Notes: generated by a model from the sequence alone, not told the origin. A DNA stretch of 64,000 nucleotides from Eutypella sp. D-1 (GCA_023313575.1 JAJTTP010000001.1:5642001-5706000), one strand, 5' to 3'. Counted from the stretch's first letter, positions 1 to 12,233 are shown. Numbers and translations are program-made.

Positions 1-877
1 GCAGGGGCTTTCCAAGGTGCCAGCTCACCATAACATGATCCTTCGCCATCGACGTCCTCAACCACCTTGGACCCCACCTTGCTCTGTCCCGAGGCCAACT
101 GCCAGACAGGAGCAAGAAAAGCCCCCGAAGTCTAGGCTTAACAGAGGTCCCGATGGCCTCGAGCAGACAAGAATATCTTTCAAAAAGAGTAAAGTGGCCG
201 CCGAGGGTTATGATGAAGAAGAGCCCAGACTCAGAACCGGCAGACAGCTGCCTACTAGCTATGAAAACGACGAATCTGGCTCACGAGATGATTTTGAGGC
301 CATATTTTCATCAGCGAGACAACACCTCCACCAGCAACTACCACAATCGATCAGCCCCATGGTCAATAGCCAGCGCAATGAGACCCGAAACCCTTTCCGC
401 CACCTCAGGTCCACATCCATCCAGTGCAATGCACAGCCTCCCACGGTAGATAAGGAGCCAATAAAGACAATTATACCGAGTGGGGACCCTCGGGCCTATT
501 TGTTACGTAGGCAAAAGTCTATCGGTACAGAGGCGAAAAGTGGTGGGAAACCTAAATTTAGGAGACTGAAGAGCAGCATGCTGCCCTTGGAGAACATTCC
601 AGAGGAAGAGCAAACTCACCTGCTCGACTGCATCTTGCAGTGCAAGGTGCAACAACTGCGGGCCACTGTACAGCAGGTCCAGCCTTACGACAAATATATG
701 ATCGAAGGTGAACTCGAGGATGCTATCGATATGGATCTCAGTGAGGGACGTCGAGTTGAATCCCGGCTCAAGGCTCTGCTCTTAGAACATGGCGAGAGTA
801 ACAGTGACAGAGGCAATGACGTGGAGCTCGATTTGAGCTCTCTCTTAAAAGGCAAGGGGCGTGCCACTGGAATCTGA
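1..877 (+). CDS. 3' part of an unidentified protein (5' end outside window)
   Basis: The reading frame is open from base 2 to the TGA at 875-877 and covers about 291 codons. The real start lies upstream of the window, so this is a C-terminal fragment or last exon. The protein is polar and rich in Arg, Ser and Gln. It carries an acidic and hydrophobic C-terminal block (LLDCILQCKVQQLRATVQQV, then DKYMIEGELEDAIDMDLSEG) that looks helical and more conserved-looking than the disordered front part. I do not recognise a domain and assign no function. No signal peptide or membrane segment is visible in the part present. It runs convergently towards the secreted-protein gene ending at 1375. That this is a real gene rather than a chance frame rests on its length, on the absence of longer competing frames and on the structured C-terminus. 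Confidence 0.55.
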   Translation, partial: QGLSKVPAHHNMILRHRRPQPPWTPPCSVPRPTARQEQEKPPKSRLNRGPDGLEQTRISFKKSKVAAEGYDEEEPRLRTGRQLPTSYENDESGSRDDFEAIFSSARQHLHQQLPQSISPMVNSQRNETRNPFRHLRSTSIQCNAQPPTVDKEPIKTIIPSGDPRAYLLRRQKSIGTEAKSGGKPKFRRLKSSMLPLENIPEEEQTHLLDCILQCKVQQLRATVQQVQPYDKYMIEGELEDAIDMDLSEGRRVESRLKALLLEHGESNSDRGNDVELDLSSLLKGKGRATGI

Positions 878-1374
878 GGATTGGCGGCGCAATATTTCCT
901 ATATTCAAGATGGTGCTGTGATGATAAGCTGTATCGTGGGTACAATTCGCAACTAGATCTAAGCTATGCAAGTACTGAGTCTACGAGACGGATGCTGGCT
1001 GGGCCGGAATACTTAGCTGATCTATGATCTGGGCAATAAGGAGAGCTCTACTGATGCGGGACCTAAGTAGATCCTGGGACATATCACGAATGTATGCTAG
1101 GGGTATCACGTTGTGCTTTAAATGAAAAATATCCAACTCCCTGCTCATATTAACAATCTATGACATTTTTGTCCCGTTCCCCTTTTCTTTTGTTCCCAAC
1201 TCCATCAGAACCGGCCAGGCCGGTAAAGACCAAACTATTCTTTTCCCAAACCAAAATACCCATCCCTCCGCCTCCCCCCCCCTCCCCTCTCCAAAAAGAA
1301 GACCCAGAACTCCATGTAGGAACTAAGCGCTCCACATTAACTACCTAATCCCCCGCGCCACCTAAGAGTACCTA
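878..1374. other. Intergenic, between convergent genes
   Basis: This stretch holds the 3' flanks of two convergent genes. It contains a C-rich run with nine consecutive C at 1274-1282. I see no gene or other structure. Confidence 0.6.
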
Positions 1375-3222
1375 TTAAGCAGCCAACTCGCCAGCCTCCA
1401 GGATATCACGGAGGACGAGATCGTCCTCCTGAGTCCTGCCGTTCGGGATCTCATTCCCGCTGTAATCGAAGACGGGCTCCCCCTCGACATCGAGGGGGGT
1501 AGGGACCAGCAGCGGGGGCTGTTCGGCGCGGGTGACTAGCCTCAACTTCGCGGCGCGGTCAGCAACGTGGGTCTTGGATCGCTTCGCCTCGGTGCTGTCG
1601 TCTGCGGTCGAGCCCGCGACGGTGGAGTTGGTCGTGGAGTCGACGACGTTGAAGATGGATTCTTCGTCGTCGATTTCGCCATCTTCGTCATCGTCTTCGT
1701 CTTCCTCATCCTGCTCCTGATCCTCATCCTCATCATCGTCATCGTCCTCGTAGGTTTGGGGTTTGACCTTGGCTTCGTCGCCGTCTTCGTAGGTGTGGGG
1801 ATTGACCTCGGCATCGTCGTCGCCTTCGTCTTCGTCTTCGTCGACGGCGGCGCGCACACCGATGCTCGGTCTCGGCATCGCCATCCCGGGCCCCGCTCCT
1901 TCCCCCCACGCCGTGAATATCGGTACCCCCGGTAGGTCCGCCTTCACGTCCCCGTTACGCAGCGTGAATTGTTCCACGGCCTTTGTGATGGGCGGCGGGG
2001 GCTTGTAGTCTTCTAGGCCCCCTACGGCTTTGGTGATGGGTAGAGGGGGCTTGTTGGCGTCTACGGCTTTGGTGATCGGCAGCGGCGGCTTGTTATCGTC
2101 CACAACCTTGGTGATGGGCAGCGGTGGCTTGGCGTGCGGGATGGGGATGACGATGTCGGCGTCTGCGTTCGCGGCTACGTCGCGCGGGCCTATGAAGTCT
2201 GGGTCGAAGAGGAGGCTCTCGGTTGTTGCTGTCGTTGGCGTTGGTGTGGATGCGGATCCGAAGGCTATGCTTCGCGGGCCGAGGAACAGGCTTTCTGTAG
2301 TTGTCGTTGCCGTTGTCGGTGTCGGGGTTGACGCACCGGTGACGGAGGCAAAAGTCGTGACGTCGGCGTTGCTAGTTTGCGGGTGCGCCGGCCAGTGGTA
2401 CGCCCACGACCACCAACTCACGGGGTTCCAGGCAAAGCCCTTTGTGCTCGGGGGAAACGACCAGACCTCATCCTCATCCCCTGCCGGCGAAAGCGAGGGC
2501 GGCGGCGTCGTCGTCGTCTTCGTCCGATGCCGCGCCCCCGTGTGGGAGAAGCCGTGCAGGTTGGTGATGGGGTGGCGGCTGAGGATCGGGATCGGTATGT
2601 GGTGGAACGGCAGCTTCATGCCCGGCGGGAAGATCAGCTCGTCCGAGCCCACGCATACCGTCTTCGTGCTGTCGGTCACGGGCAGACACGTCGTGCTGAT
2701 GCTCGTCGTCGTCTTCGTGGCGGTCGCGGTCGCACTCGTGTCGGAGTCCGAGTCCGCTGCTGCCTGTGTCGTCGGCACCGGCGCCGCTGGCATCATGTCT
2801 ATGTGCAGAGTGGGCGTCGGCCCTGCCGCCGCGATGGCCTCGAGGCTCGTCGGCTTGTGTTGCCAGCCTAGCCACGACCATTGGGTCAGGGGTCCCAATG
2901 CTCGCTTCAGGAGCGGTGTGGTTGAGTAAGTTGGTGGCTCGGTGGCCGTGACGGCGGCCTCCTGAGGCTGGTCCGTCTCGACTAGGTCCCAGCATACCTT
3001 CAGCGTCGAGTTCTTGATGCCCAGGCATACCGCAGGGTCCGGTGCCGCTGATTCCGGGACCACGACTGCTTTCGCCTCCGGGACTACCCCGATGTTGTGG
3101 ACTGCGGCTCCCACGTCGCGGTTCACCGGCAGGGGAGCCGGGAGAGCCGCTACTAGCGCTGGGGTCAACGCCGTGAAGAGGACGGCGGCGCCCGCGTGTG
3201 TGTAAATCATGAAGCCCATCAT
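1375..3222 (-). CDS. Secreted acidic repeat protein, function unknown (615 aa)
   Basis: A single exon encodes 615 residues. The N-terminus has a signal-peptide shape: hydrophobic residues 9-27 ending ALVAALPAP. Four copies of a KPPLPITKAV-type unit lie at residues 365-416. Two copies of STPTPTTATTESL lie around 298-336. Two aromatic blocks, TQWSWLGW (113-120) and PVSWWSWAYHW (267-277), flank a Thr/Ser-rich middle. Residues 459-522 are almost wholly Asp/Glu and include two related PxTYED units. A possible Kex2-type KR site sits at 106-107. Only a few cysteines (66, 77, 179, 190) are visible. The overall picture is a disordered, secreted or wall-associated protein. I recognise no family and no catalytic motif. 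The first ATG gives MMGF; the signal peptide supports this start. The gene converges with the partial gene at the window start. Confidence 0.75.
   Translation of the reverse strand: MMGFMIYTHAGAAVLFTALTPALVAALPAPLPVNRDVGAAVHNIGVVPEAKAVVVPESAAPDPAVCLGIKNSTLKVCWDLVETDQPQEAAVTATEPPTYSTTPLLKRALGPLTQWSWLGWQHKPTSLEAIAAAGPTPTLHIDMMPAAPVPTTQAAADSDSDTSATATATKTTTSISTTCLPVTDSTKTVCVGSDELIFPPGMKLPFHHIPIPILSRHPITNLHGFSHTGARHRTKTTTTPPPSLSPAGDEDEVWSFPPSTKGFAWNPVSWWSWAYHWPAHPQTSNADVTTFASVTGASTPTPTTATTTTESLFLGPRSIAFGSASTPTPTTATTESLLFDPDFIGPRDVAANADADIVIPIPHAKPPLPITKVVDDNKPPLPITKAVDANKPPLPITKAVGGLEDYKPPPPITKAVEQFTLRNGDVKADLPGVPIFTAWGEGAGPGMAMPRPSIGVRAAVDEDEDEGDDDAEVNPHTYEDGDEAKVKPQTYEDDDDDEDEDQEQDEEDEDDDEDGEIDDEESIFNVVDSTTNSTVAGSTADDSTEAKRSKTHVADRAAKLRLVTRAEQPPLLVPTPLDVEGEPVFDYSGNEIPNGRTQEDDLVLRDILEAGELAA
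1977..2130 (-). repeat. Tandem repeat coding for four KPPLPITKAV-like units
   Basis: Four imperfect units of 12-16 codons in the secreted-protein gene share the core KPP(L/P)PITK(A/V)V. The spacers differ (DDN, DAN, GGLEDY, EQ). This is direct coding repetition, read on the minus strand. Confidence 0.85.
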
Positions 3223-5290
3223 CTTTTTCTTTCCTTCCTTATTTTATTAGTTGTAATTGAGTGTTAGTTTTTGATGTCTGAACGAGTATAATGAGCCAGT
3301 TAGTTGGTTAACAGCGAAATAAGTAGTAGTATCTTGTTGGAAACGGAAAGAGGAAAATGAAGAATTCACGGCGAAACCTTTTAGCAGAAAAGCCAACAGA
3401 TTTTTCTCATATTAAATTTGAGTTTCTGTTTGTCTCGTTTCTTAAAAATTCGTTGGATATAACCTTTCAAGGGGCTTTGAGTTGGTCCTCTTGCGTTGCC
3501 GCGAGCATGACCATAATAACTATAAACTCACACCAAACTCTCTCTCTGTCTGCTGCCACCAACCTTCGATGAATGCGCTCCTGTGGGAGATGAAGGTCAG
3601 ATCGGCCAGTACTGGCTGTAGAATAAATCATTGCAGCTAGATGGCTAGATGATGGACTCATGTGGCCTACCGCCCTTCTGCCACTCCTCCGGGGAGGCAA
3701 AGAAGGATCGCCGGGCTTTGAACCCTTAAGTGCAAGCAGACATATCAAGGCTCAAGTTTGAGCTTAAAGCTACAGGGAAGAACCAGATGACGCACATATC
3801 CAACCAAATAGGCTTTGTCACCTAAGGTTCACCTCGAAAGGTAAAAACCGCAACCCGTGACAGCGGCACTCATTCTACGTGAGCCCTCGGAGCCGGCCCT
3901 TCAGTCCCAACTAGAGAGCCTCGCCGCTAGCGTGGTAGGTGAGAAAGGACTGGCAAACAAGCAGTCAACCGAAACTTCTTTCCTCGAGATAATATATTAT
4001 CATCTCTCTTTAACTGTCCGTCTACAGTCGATAGACACATACATACTGGATCGGCAAGGTTATCCAAAACATCAAGATGACTTATCTGGCCCGACGCTCT
4101 CCCTTTGCATCGGGTTGGGCGGGCGTAAACTCAGGGAGAAAGCATCTGCGTCATAAGGTTAGGCTCTGCGGCTTGAAAAGTGCCTCTTTAAACACTACCT
4201 TATCAATTATGCTCAGCAACGGAAAACTCCAAATGCAGTATAGGAAAGGGTTATATACAGATCGGCAAATGGCCAATTAAATAACCTTTCTTTGATTATT
4301 TAAACCGCTAATCGCTGTATGTGATAGGGGTAGACTTTAGACCGGCCCGGTTTCGCCCCGGACCTACAGTGAGGTTGACGCTCCGAGAACCACCGAAAAC
4401 TATATTCCGATACTGCGACCAATGTTGAAGATCGTTCCGGAAACTAACCTGCATGCACTGCCCATTGGCTGGTAGGACTTTGTATATATATAGACTTATC
4501 CAGGCTCGGTGAGAGAGGGCGCCCGGCAACTTCGTATCGGATGACTTAACTTGCCTCCGAAGGGCGTGTACATCTTGTAGAATCGCTTTGGTCCCGGCTA
4601 TCGGGAGGGGGAGAGAGAGGGTTGGGTCAGCCATGATTTTCTCGAAATCTCCCCGTACTAGGCCTTCCTTTTTGTCTCTGGTCGTTTCTTTTTTGCCTCT
4701 TGTTGTACTTTTACGCTTTATACCGGGCAGACGGACGGGCACAGCTGCATTTGAAATACCAGTATTGAAATCGAAGAGGAAATGGACAACGATGATTATT
4801 TTCCCGGAAATATTAACTATTTCTAAAAGACCAAAAATCCTGTTTCGCTTGAGGGAGTTACGCGACGGCGCCGTACCGTGCCACGTCGGACCTTGGTGCC
4901 GTGGCTGCTAACTGCTGCTGCTGCTGCGCGGATCTCGATCCGTCCCCAGTATCGGCTCGTATTCCTTTTTCCGCCCCCTCCCCCCCTTCGATGATGATCC
5001 ATCCGAGAGAGATGGGAGACGGACACCGCACCTGGGCTAAGTATAACCAAACCACACACATATACACAGGCCTAATCCCCACGTATATGCGTGTCAGCTA
5101 ACAAGACCTGCATGCTGCGAGCCCGTGGTTAGACATGCGTCCAGTCAGACGAATGGACGTTACCATAGGTCCCTGCGGATCTGCTTTCTTGCGGCGGCCA
5201 GAGCCGCAGTCCCCTCTTTTTTTACTTCTTTGTTCTTTCTTGTCCGTACGACGGTTGCAGAAGGCGGATTGGGTAGACGGTCCGGACAGG

Positions 5291-5315
5291 ATTGGATTGG
5301 ATTGGATTGGATTGG
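5291..5315. repeat. (ATTGG)5 pentanucleotide array
   Basis: Five exact ATTGG units lie head to tail. Each unit is the reverse complement of CCAAT, so the minus strand carries five CCAAT pentamers in a row. Confidence 0.95.
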
Positions 5316-6383
5316 TATGTGTTTTAAGTATTAGTCAAGCTCCGAGACTGACACGGAGGGCGTGTTGCGACGAGCCTCTTGATAGAGATGGCCTTAGCTG
5401 TCAGGGTAGGTGTCTCTGCATGCGACTGCATAGTACGAAATATGAATTTACGATATAGAGATCACATATCTGACAGCACCGGGGCTTCGTTTTGATGATG
5501 GAATCGGAACAGACAGGCAGACGATCGACTGGCGGACTGACCCATGTGTAACCTTCGCCCGCCTGAGGCTTGGAACTACCTCTTGATAGGTTGAAGAAGT
5601 GTCAGCTTTCCCACGTGTACAAACAACCTACCTCGGTATTAGGTAAATGCTGCTGTCAATGTGTCGGTGTCGGTGGATGACTCAGTGTTTTCTGTCTCTG
5701 ATCTATGATCATGAGTTTATTTACCAGCAACCAATCTACCTACCTACTTACCCCTACGCAACACACGTGAACGAGATTCGGTGATGTTGTATGGGAGTAG
5801 GCAGGCAGTGCAGGGCTAGGGAATAGTGAGATCGTCTTCTAAGGCCCTGGATATAGCTACATATACGGGCGAGATTCTCTCCTTATACTACTTAGTGCCC
5901 AGAGCAGACGGTTAAATTAATTACATACGTAGGTACCCGAAAGTGGTACATAGAATAACCGCCGGCCTGGGAAGCCCTATTTACCTGTTGCGTCTTCCCT
6001 ATTTTAAACGTCATGATAGCAAGGTTGTTTATAGCGGCCTTGTTAATGCCTGTAAATAAGTCATATATCAGAGTGTATTATCTCGGCTGCTGGGCTACTT
6101 TCCCGGCTATCGCAAGCAAGTATGTCAAAACCTATGGCATCTGGTATCCACGACAACCGACATACGAAGACTACCTACTATACATGTATGCATGTTGAAT
6201 GAGGCTTATAATTAATTAGCTTACTTAAGTCAAGCGACAAGCCGGACAGACCTCACTTAATATCCTCGATAGATCTATCGAATGATAGTGACATTACACA
6301 TGTATTTATAAGGCGTCCGTATATTCCGTAAATTCCGTAATTACATTGGTATTTAGGCAGAGTGAGGTTTGGTTGCTGGTATT

Positions 6384-6431
6384 GGTGCTGGTGCTGGTGC
6401 TGGTGCTGGTGCTGGTGCTGGTGCTGGCGCT
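6384..6431. repeat. (GGTGCT)8 hexanucleotide array
   Basis: Seven exact GGTGCT units are followed by one GGCGCT variant. It is not inside a supportable coding frame. Confidence 0.95.
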
Positions 6432-7499
6432 GACACGGGACTCCCTGTCCCTACCAACTCTGCTACTGTAGGTACATAGACTTTTCTACGTGCCAAGGTG
6501 GGTACTTAGGTACACATAGGTAAGTACATGAGTTCTAGGTGCAGGGCTAGTATCTGGCAACCATCAGTATGGACCAATGAAAATGTAGAAGATAGGTGAT
6601 CCTCTCTGCTGCAGATTTTAGCCACCGCACCACTGCACCACCCACTACACCACCATCACCACAACCCACACTGCACCACCAACCCATCCACACTCATCCA
6701 TGCCATCCATGCTGCCATGATGGGTCACTCACTTAGCAATGTCATCACTTAGCCATCACTATCAATGCCATATTCTACATCCAGAATGTTCCTCTCATAT
6801 TCTTCCCGACCGTTAATGCTGTCTATGCCTAGGCTTGTCCAGGCCTTGCCTAGGTGAACCCTTGAACCCCCTCTGCCTTTGTGAACTCAATCGTGGAACA
6901 TGACATCGAGCACCATGGTGCCAGTAAACTAGACCATGTAGCATCTTACCACATCTTTTCACCCCGAATATCTTTTTTTTTCCTTTTCCTCTGACTACTT
7001 TTTCTTCTTCTCCCAATCCCTGTCCGTTTCTTCCATCCGTCTATCGCTGTAATATAGTCGTTGACCCTCTCATTATCACTCGTTTGAATGAATACACTCA
7101 CACATAAGTTCTATACTAGATAGTTAACTATCTATCTACATATCTGATTACCAACTCGTCCGTATCATCTTTGATCTAAATTTATCTATGCCCCGACCAT
7201 AAGTATAGCCTCTAATAACCTAACTAACTACTAAGTACCTGCCCTACCTGGGTTGATAATACGAAATTTATGAAAGAATCCCGGGCTGAGCCGCCGCCTC
7301 AATCTCTCTTGTCGGGTCTCTCCTCTCTCTATATAGGGGACTTCTATGTAGAGCGGCCGGCTTTTCTTCTCCTTCTCACGTCATATCGGCATACTTCTTG
7401 ACAAGGTAGTATGATTGATACTTATAAATCCCATCCATGAATGCGAGGGCTCCTCCGTTCCAACTCCCCACTTCAGCCACAACCTTTTCTCTTGGCTCA

Positions 7500-7590
7500 C
7501 CTTGCCTACTCTACTTGCTTGCTTGGCTATTCGCTTGCTTGTTCGCTTGCCTGGCTTGCCTGCTTGCCTGCCCAAGCCTGCCTGCTTATC
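7500..7590. repeat. CTTG-rich degenerate tandem tract
   Basis: Units of CTTG, CTTGC and CCTG alternate imperfectly over about 90 bases. It is a simple-sequence tract with no further structure. Confidence 0.75.
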
Positions 7591-8439
7591 CACTCTTACG
7601 AGCCTAGCATAACCCCCTTGACCCCATCAATAATAATAAGCGCGTATGGAGACGGGGACACCCATCCCTCCCATCTATGCCAGTTTATCCACCCATCTTT
7701 AAGGAAACCTCCCGGCCTTCGATCATTCCGAGGTGCACCGCCTCTTTTCGAAACAAAAAAAACATACACACTACGATAAGTTTCATTACTACTGCGTATG
7801 TTTGACTTGCCCAAACCACTCTAGCTTGTCACGTTGTCACGTCTAAGTACGTCAAGCACGGCCTCTCTAGTGCTTCCTTTGAGTCCTTGCAGTCCTTGTA
7901 CAGTCTTTTTTGTACGAGCCCTAGGACTTACCGGTGGACATATCTGCCTAGGGTACCGGAGTAGTTAGGTCTGGTATTAGTAGTTTCTAAGTTATACCGC
8001 GAATCCGCGATCCGCACTGCCGCCCTTCTTCTCGGGTGCCAAGGTGCCCTCCGTCGGGTACCTAGTTAGCTAGGTGCAACAGAAAAACAAAAGAAGGAGG
8101 GAAAGGAAAAAAAAGTCACTTTCTCGCGTCTGAAATATTCTGGTCTTGTTCCTTGTATTGTTTCTTGTTTCACGGCAAACTATTTACGTTCGCTACCACG
8201 ATATTCCTCTCCGTCCGAACCTTATTATCCACGACGACTTTTAACGACGACTTCTTTCGCTCGCCCGTATTGCTAGATAAAATATCTTGGAGGATCTTTA
8301 CTACAGACGATCGAAGCACCCAAGACCAACTGCCGCGCGACAGAAAGGCCCGTCTTAACAAGATGTGGGCCTAGTGGTCCTCGTAGTCTCGTATCCAGAC
8401 TTCGATGAAGCTTCTCCTGGATCGCCCTCCCTGACAACG

Positions 8440-11400
8440 ATGCGAGGTCGAAGCACTCCTATCCTCCAGACCCCGGGAGCGACTGCAATTGCTATGAGCG
8501 ACCATGACGAGACCAGCCGTGGACATCCGGAAAACAGGAGCAACCAACCTATGCTTGTTGCCGAGAACCCTCGTGACTCGAAATACAGCAGCAGCAGCAG
8601 TAGTCCACTCCCTCTTGAGCTAAGGGGCAGGACAGCTTCCACTGCCGCTCTAATGACCGGCTCTTCGTCTTCCTTCAGGCCTGGCCGCCGACTAAAGATA
8701 TCCTCGTCTTCGCTCAGCACTGCCTTCCTTTCGATTGCCTCCCTCTGCGCCCAGCCTGCCTCGGCTGTCCTGATCCCCTTCAGTAACTGCCTCCCACCTA
8801 AATACGTGTTTCCTGATCCGGGCGCCAATCTTCAGCTACAATGGGTTCCCCAGTTCGTAGATGCAAATTTCGATGCTGCGAACTCGTCCCATAATCTAAG
8901 AATTATCGTTTGGGGGAATGTGACCGGTCGAATTGGAACTGAGCCGCTGCCACCCCCAAATGATTCGCGTTGGGCTGATCCGGAAGATGTTCTTTGGGCA
9001 AAGATACGGGATACGCCCTATCCAAATTTACCAGACGGCCAGCGCAAGGCAACAACTCTTCACACCACTGTTGATGTGCTGACATATGACCCTTATGTGG
9101 TGCCTACGAATTTCTGTGATGGTATTGTGAATGGGTCATGTCCCTTAGGTCCTGTTTTTAACAGTACCCCTTAGTAAGTGTCTACTCGTCGTCTTCAATA
9201 CTGCATTGGACCGTCTATCTATTCCGAGCCGACCCGGATAGCTAATATGAAACCCCTACAGTATATCACCATACGATGTACCGACGCCCGAAAACCCGCT
9301 CCTTCCATCCTTTAACCTCTCGCATGACTTCGGCTCTTCCTACGCCTTTACATCTTTCGCACCCACATTTATCGTTTTGCATGGTGATACGGCTAGCACA
9401 TCCATCGGCTGTATTTCCGCAACAATCACGCCAAGCTTGGGAGATGTTGCTTGGTCCTTGAAATTCGTACCACTTCTAGTCCTCCTGGCGGTAGGAGTTG
9501 GGACGGTGGTAGCTGCAATGTTCAGCCCATGGGGCACGACCGATATTTTCCTGTGGAGTACAAACTACGGCAGAGATCCCGACCTTATACGCCTAGTAAC
9601 GCCGGGATTCGGGGACTGTCTCCAATACCTCCAGTTCGCTGTGCTGACAGCCGGCCTCACCCTTGATTACCCTGGGTTCTTTCAACCCGTTCTAAGCCAG
9701 GGATCATGGTCTGTGTTAATGTTTAATGAGAGCTTCGTTTCCGGACAAGGCTACGACAGTCTGGTCGACGGCATATACGTGACGAATGGTACCCACGGCC
9801 TCGAAAGGATGGCCCAGCTCGTGGGCATGGGCAAGGTCTCGGATATCTGGGCCGGCATGATAATATGGCTGCTCGCCATTGTCGGCGCGGTGCTCATCAT
9901 ACCACAAATCGGGTTCTTGTTTCGCTGGCTTCTTCGGCGCATCAATCACGCCCCGGAAGAAGATCGTAGGGCCAAGAACATCCCCTTCTCTATTGGCAAC
10001 GTTGTTCGAGTCGTTTTTAACTATTTTCTCCTTCCTATCGTGGCTCTGTCCACATTTCAGCTGGTCGTCGCGGGGCAGTCTGCTTCTGTCCTCGTCGGCA
10101 TGGCCGTACTAACTCTAATCGTGATAATTGGGTTCGCCGCCTGGCTTGTGTATCTGATTGTTACTACTAAACCCAGGGCGCACCTGTTCGACGATCTTCC
10201 GACTGTACTAATGTATGGCCCGCTCTACAATACATTTTCCGACGAGGCGGCCGCGTTCGCCATGATTCCTATCATCTTGACTATCATGCGTGGGATTGCA
10301 TTCGGCGCTGTTCAGCCGTCAGGCATTGCACAGGTGACCATACTGGCCATTTGTGAAGTCATCCAGATGTTGACGCTACACGCCTTCCGCCCATTCCACT
10401 CGCCGACCTCGATGAACGCCTACCACGCAGGATTTTCTTTACTTCGCTTTATCACGGTCATTCTCATGATCACTTTTTCACCAAGTATGGGCATCACCGA
10501 GGGTCCTAAAGGCTGGGTCGGATACGCCATCTTGGTCATACACGGCTGTGTTCTTCTCTTTGGTTTCCTTCTAAACGCTCTGCAGACGATTATTGAGGTG
10601 ATTGCTCGTCTCGCCGGTGCTGGAGGCGACGATGTCCGCGGGCAGACAAGAGGAGGTCTTTCTAAGATTTTCGGCGCCCGCCAACTCTCTCGGCGCGTAG
10701 ATCGGCGCGGTGCGCAATCGCGGCAGAGCCAGCTGAGCACGTCGGCCATGCTTGATAATGCCGCTAAAGGGGCGTACGCTTATGGTCATGTCCGGAGTGG
10801 GTCTACAGCGAGCATGGGCAACGTCATGAACCAGAGAAACTCTAGTATGCTGGATGCACGGAGCGTGGATGCATATTCGCTACCACTAGGACACATAACA
10901 CCAGGACATATAACACCTGGAGAATCTTCATTCTCCTTACCACCCCCGGGACAAGCAACGCGCCCACAACCGACCGCAGACCCGTACTACCGTCCTCCCC
11001 GTGCTCGTCGGGGGACACTTAATGATCTTGGCTCGAGCACGCCGAACCAGGGCCACGGCTCACAAGGTAGTATCGATTTACCAGCGCGAGCGAGTCACGG
11101 CGGCGGCCCCGGCTTGGATGACGATTTTGATGGTCCGTTGCCGAGTAGGGGTGGTGTAGCACCCCCTTCATACACCCCTGTTTTCGCACCCAGGGCAGAT
11201 TATTCTACACGCGAAGTCGACTTCTATTATGGTGTTAGGGGGCCTGCGCTTAAATCCGATGGGTATGGCCGGAAGTTGGGTACTGGGCCGGCGGATCCTA
11301 CAAGCCCCGTAGCTACGGCGACGGGGTGGTTGAAGGGCCTGTTCGGTGGAAAGACCAAGGATAAAGGAAAGGGTTTCGAAGTCGTCAGAAGCGCGAGGAT

Positions 11401-12193
11401 GCCACCTGCTATGCGCGCGAGAGGAGGTGAGGAGTCGCCTCCGGAAGGAATACCCGTCGCCATGGGCGTACTACGGAATGGCCCTATAGAAAGTGACGAT
11501 GATGATAACCGACCCAAATTGAAGAGGACCAGGAGCGGCACGATAGAGAGCGTGAAGAGAGACCTATTGGATGACGACGACGAAGCCGAAGGAGCCCAGG
11601 ACGACGATGACGCCGGTAGCGAAATCCCGAAAGTGTCCAAGGAACCCCCATTACTCCCCGATCTCGACGCAGGCGAAAGTTTCAAGGTCCCCAGCCGGAT
11701 CCATTCCAAAGCGAGCCGACAACCGTCGCAAAGGACCGTCCAGATGCCCCCCGATTCGGAGCCGCCGCCGGAAGTCCCCAGGAAGAGCTCGAAGCGGAAC
11801 TCCCAGATCGACCGACTGAGCGGTGCCGAGTTCAACCTGATACCACCCTCGGAGGCCTCGGGGTCGCGGACCCATTTGGGCGTGGACGCCGCGCACGACG
11901 GTGGGACTGGCCCTACAGCAAGGTTACCATTTGACCGGACTAACTCACAAAAACGCCTTTCGGCCGCCTCTTCCGCAGACCAAGATGACAGCCCCCAGAT
12001 TCCGTCGGCCGGGATAGGCAGTTCCACGCCCGACGAGCGGCCGACCAGCGTGGGCTACGTGCACCACCACAACATCAGCAGGGTGGACCCGGATCATCAA
12101 CAACAGGTCGACCTCCTGGGAAGCACGGCCGAGCTGGTGGACGATCCGAGAAAGCGGACCCCGAGCTCCTCGGCGGAGAGAAGGCCGCGGTAA
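8440..12193 (+). CDS. TRP-like ion channel, FLC/spray family (about 1,221 aa)
   Basis: Two exons, 8440-9173 and 9262-12193, are joined in frame by an 88-nt intron with donor GTAAGT, branch-like GCTAAT at 9241 and acceptor CAG. The protein has a polar N-terminus, then a hydrophobic signal or anchor segment around residues 87-108 (ending QPASAV). A luminal ML-like domain follows, with conserved-looking cysteines in SNCLPP, TNFCDGIVNGSC and SIGCIS. After that come a multi-span membrane region (blocks such as LKFVPLLVLLAVGVGTVVAAM and IIWLLAIVGAVLIIPQIGF) and a long cytosolic tail rich in Ser, Pro and acidic residues. This order matches the fungal TRP-like family that includes yeast Flc proteins and Neurospora spray, linked to calcium homeostasis and FAD transport into the ER. 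ATG 8440 is the first in-frame ATG; 8494 is an alternative. The tail, about 550 residues, is longer than in yeast Flc proteins. Confidence 0.88.
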
Positions 12194-12213
12194 GAGACCG
12201 ACCGCCGCCCCGC

Positions 12214-12233
12214 ATCGAATCGAATCGAATCGA
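12214..12233. repeat. (ATCGA)4 microsatellite in 3' flank
   Basis: Four exact pentamers begin 20 bases after the stop codon of the TRP-like gene. Confidence 0.9.

Larger units (their letters stand above)
3223..8439. other. 5.2-kb gap between divergent genes
   Basis: I find no supportable gene here; every open frame is short and lacks family features. It holds the upstream regions of the secreted-protein gene and the TRP-like gene. Low-complexity elements include an (ATTGG)5 array at 5291-5315, a (GGTGCT)8 array at 6384-6431, a CAC-rich stretch around 6615-6695 and a CTTG-rich tract around 7500-7590. The last few hundred bases before 8440 are likely the 5' leader of the TRP-like gene. Confidence 0.6.

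Noticed and set aside
2030..2929. 299-codon open frame on the plus strand
   Set aside because: It is antisense to the repeat region of the secreted protein and has no domain of its own.
1375..3222. RiPP-type (dikaritin-like) precursor peptide
   Set aside because: The repeats are not separated by Kex2 KR sites and no UstY-like or oxidase gene lies nearby.
3700..3735. tRNA T-arm-like string on the minus strand (GGGTTCAAAGCCC)
   Set aside because: Only three base pairs form the stem and no matching acceptor, D or anticodon arms surround it.
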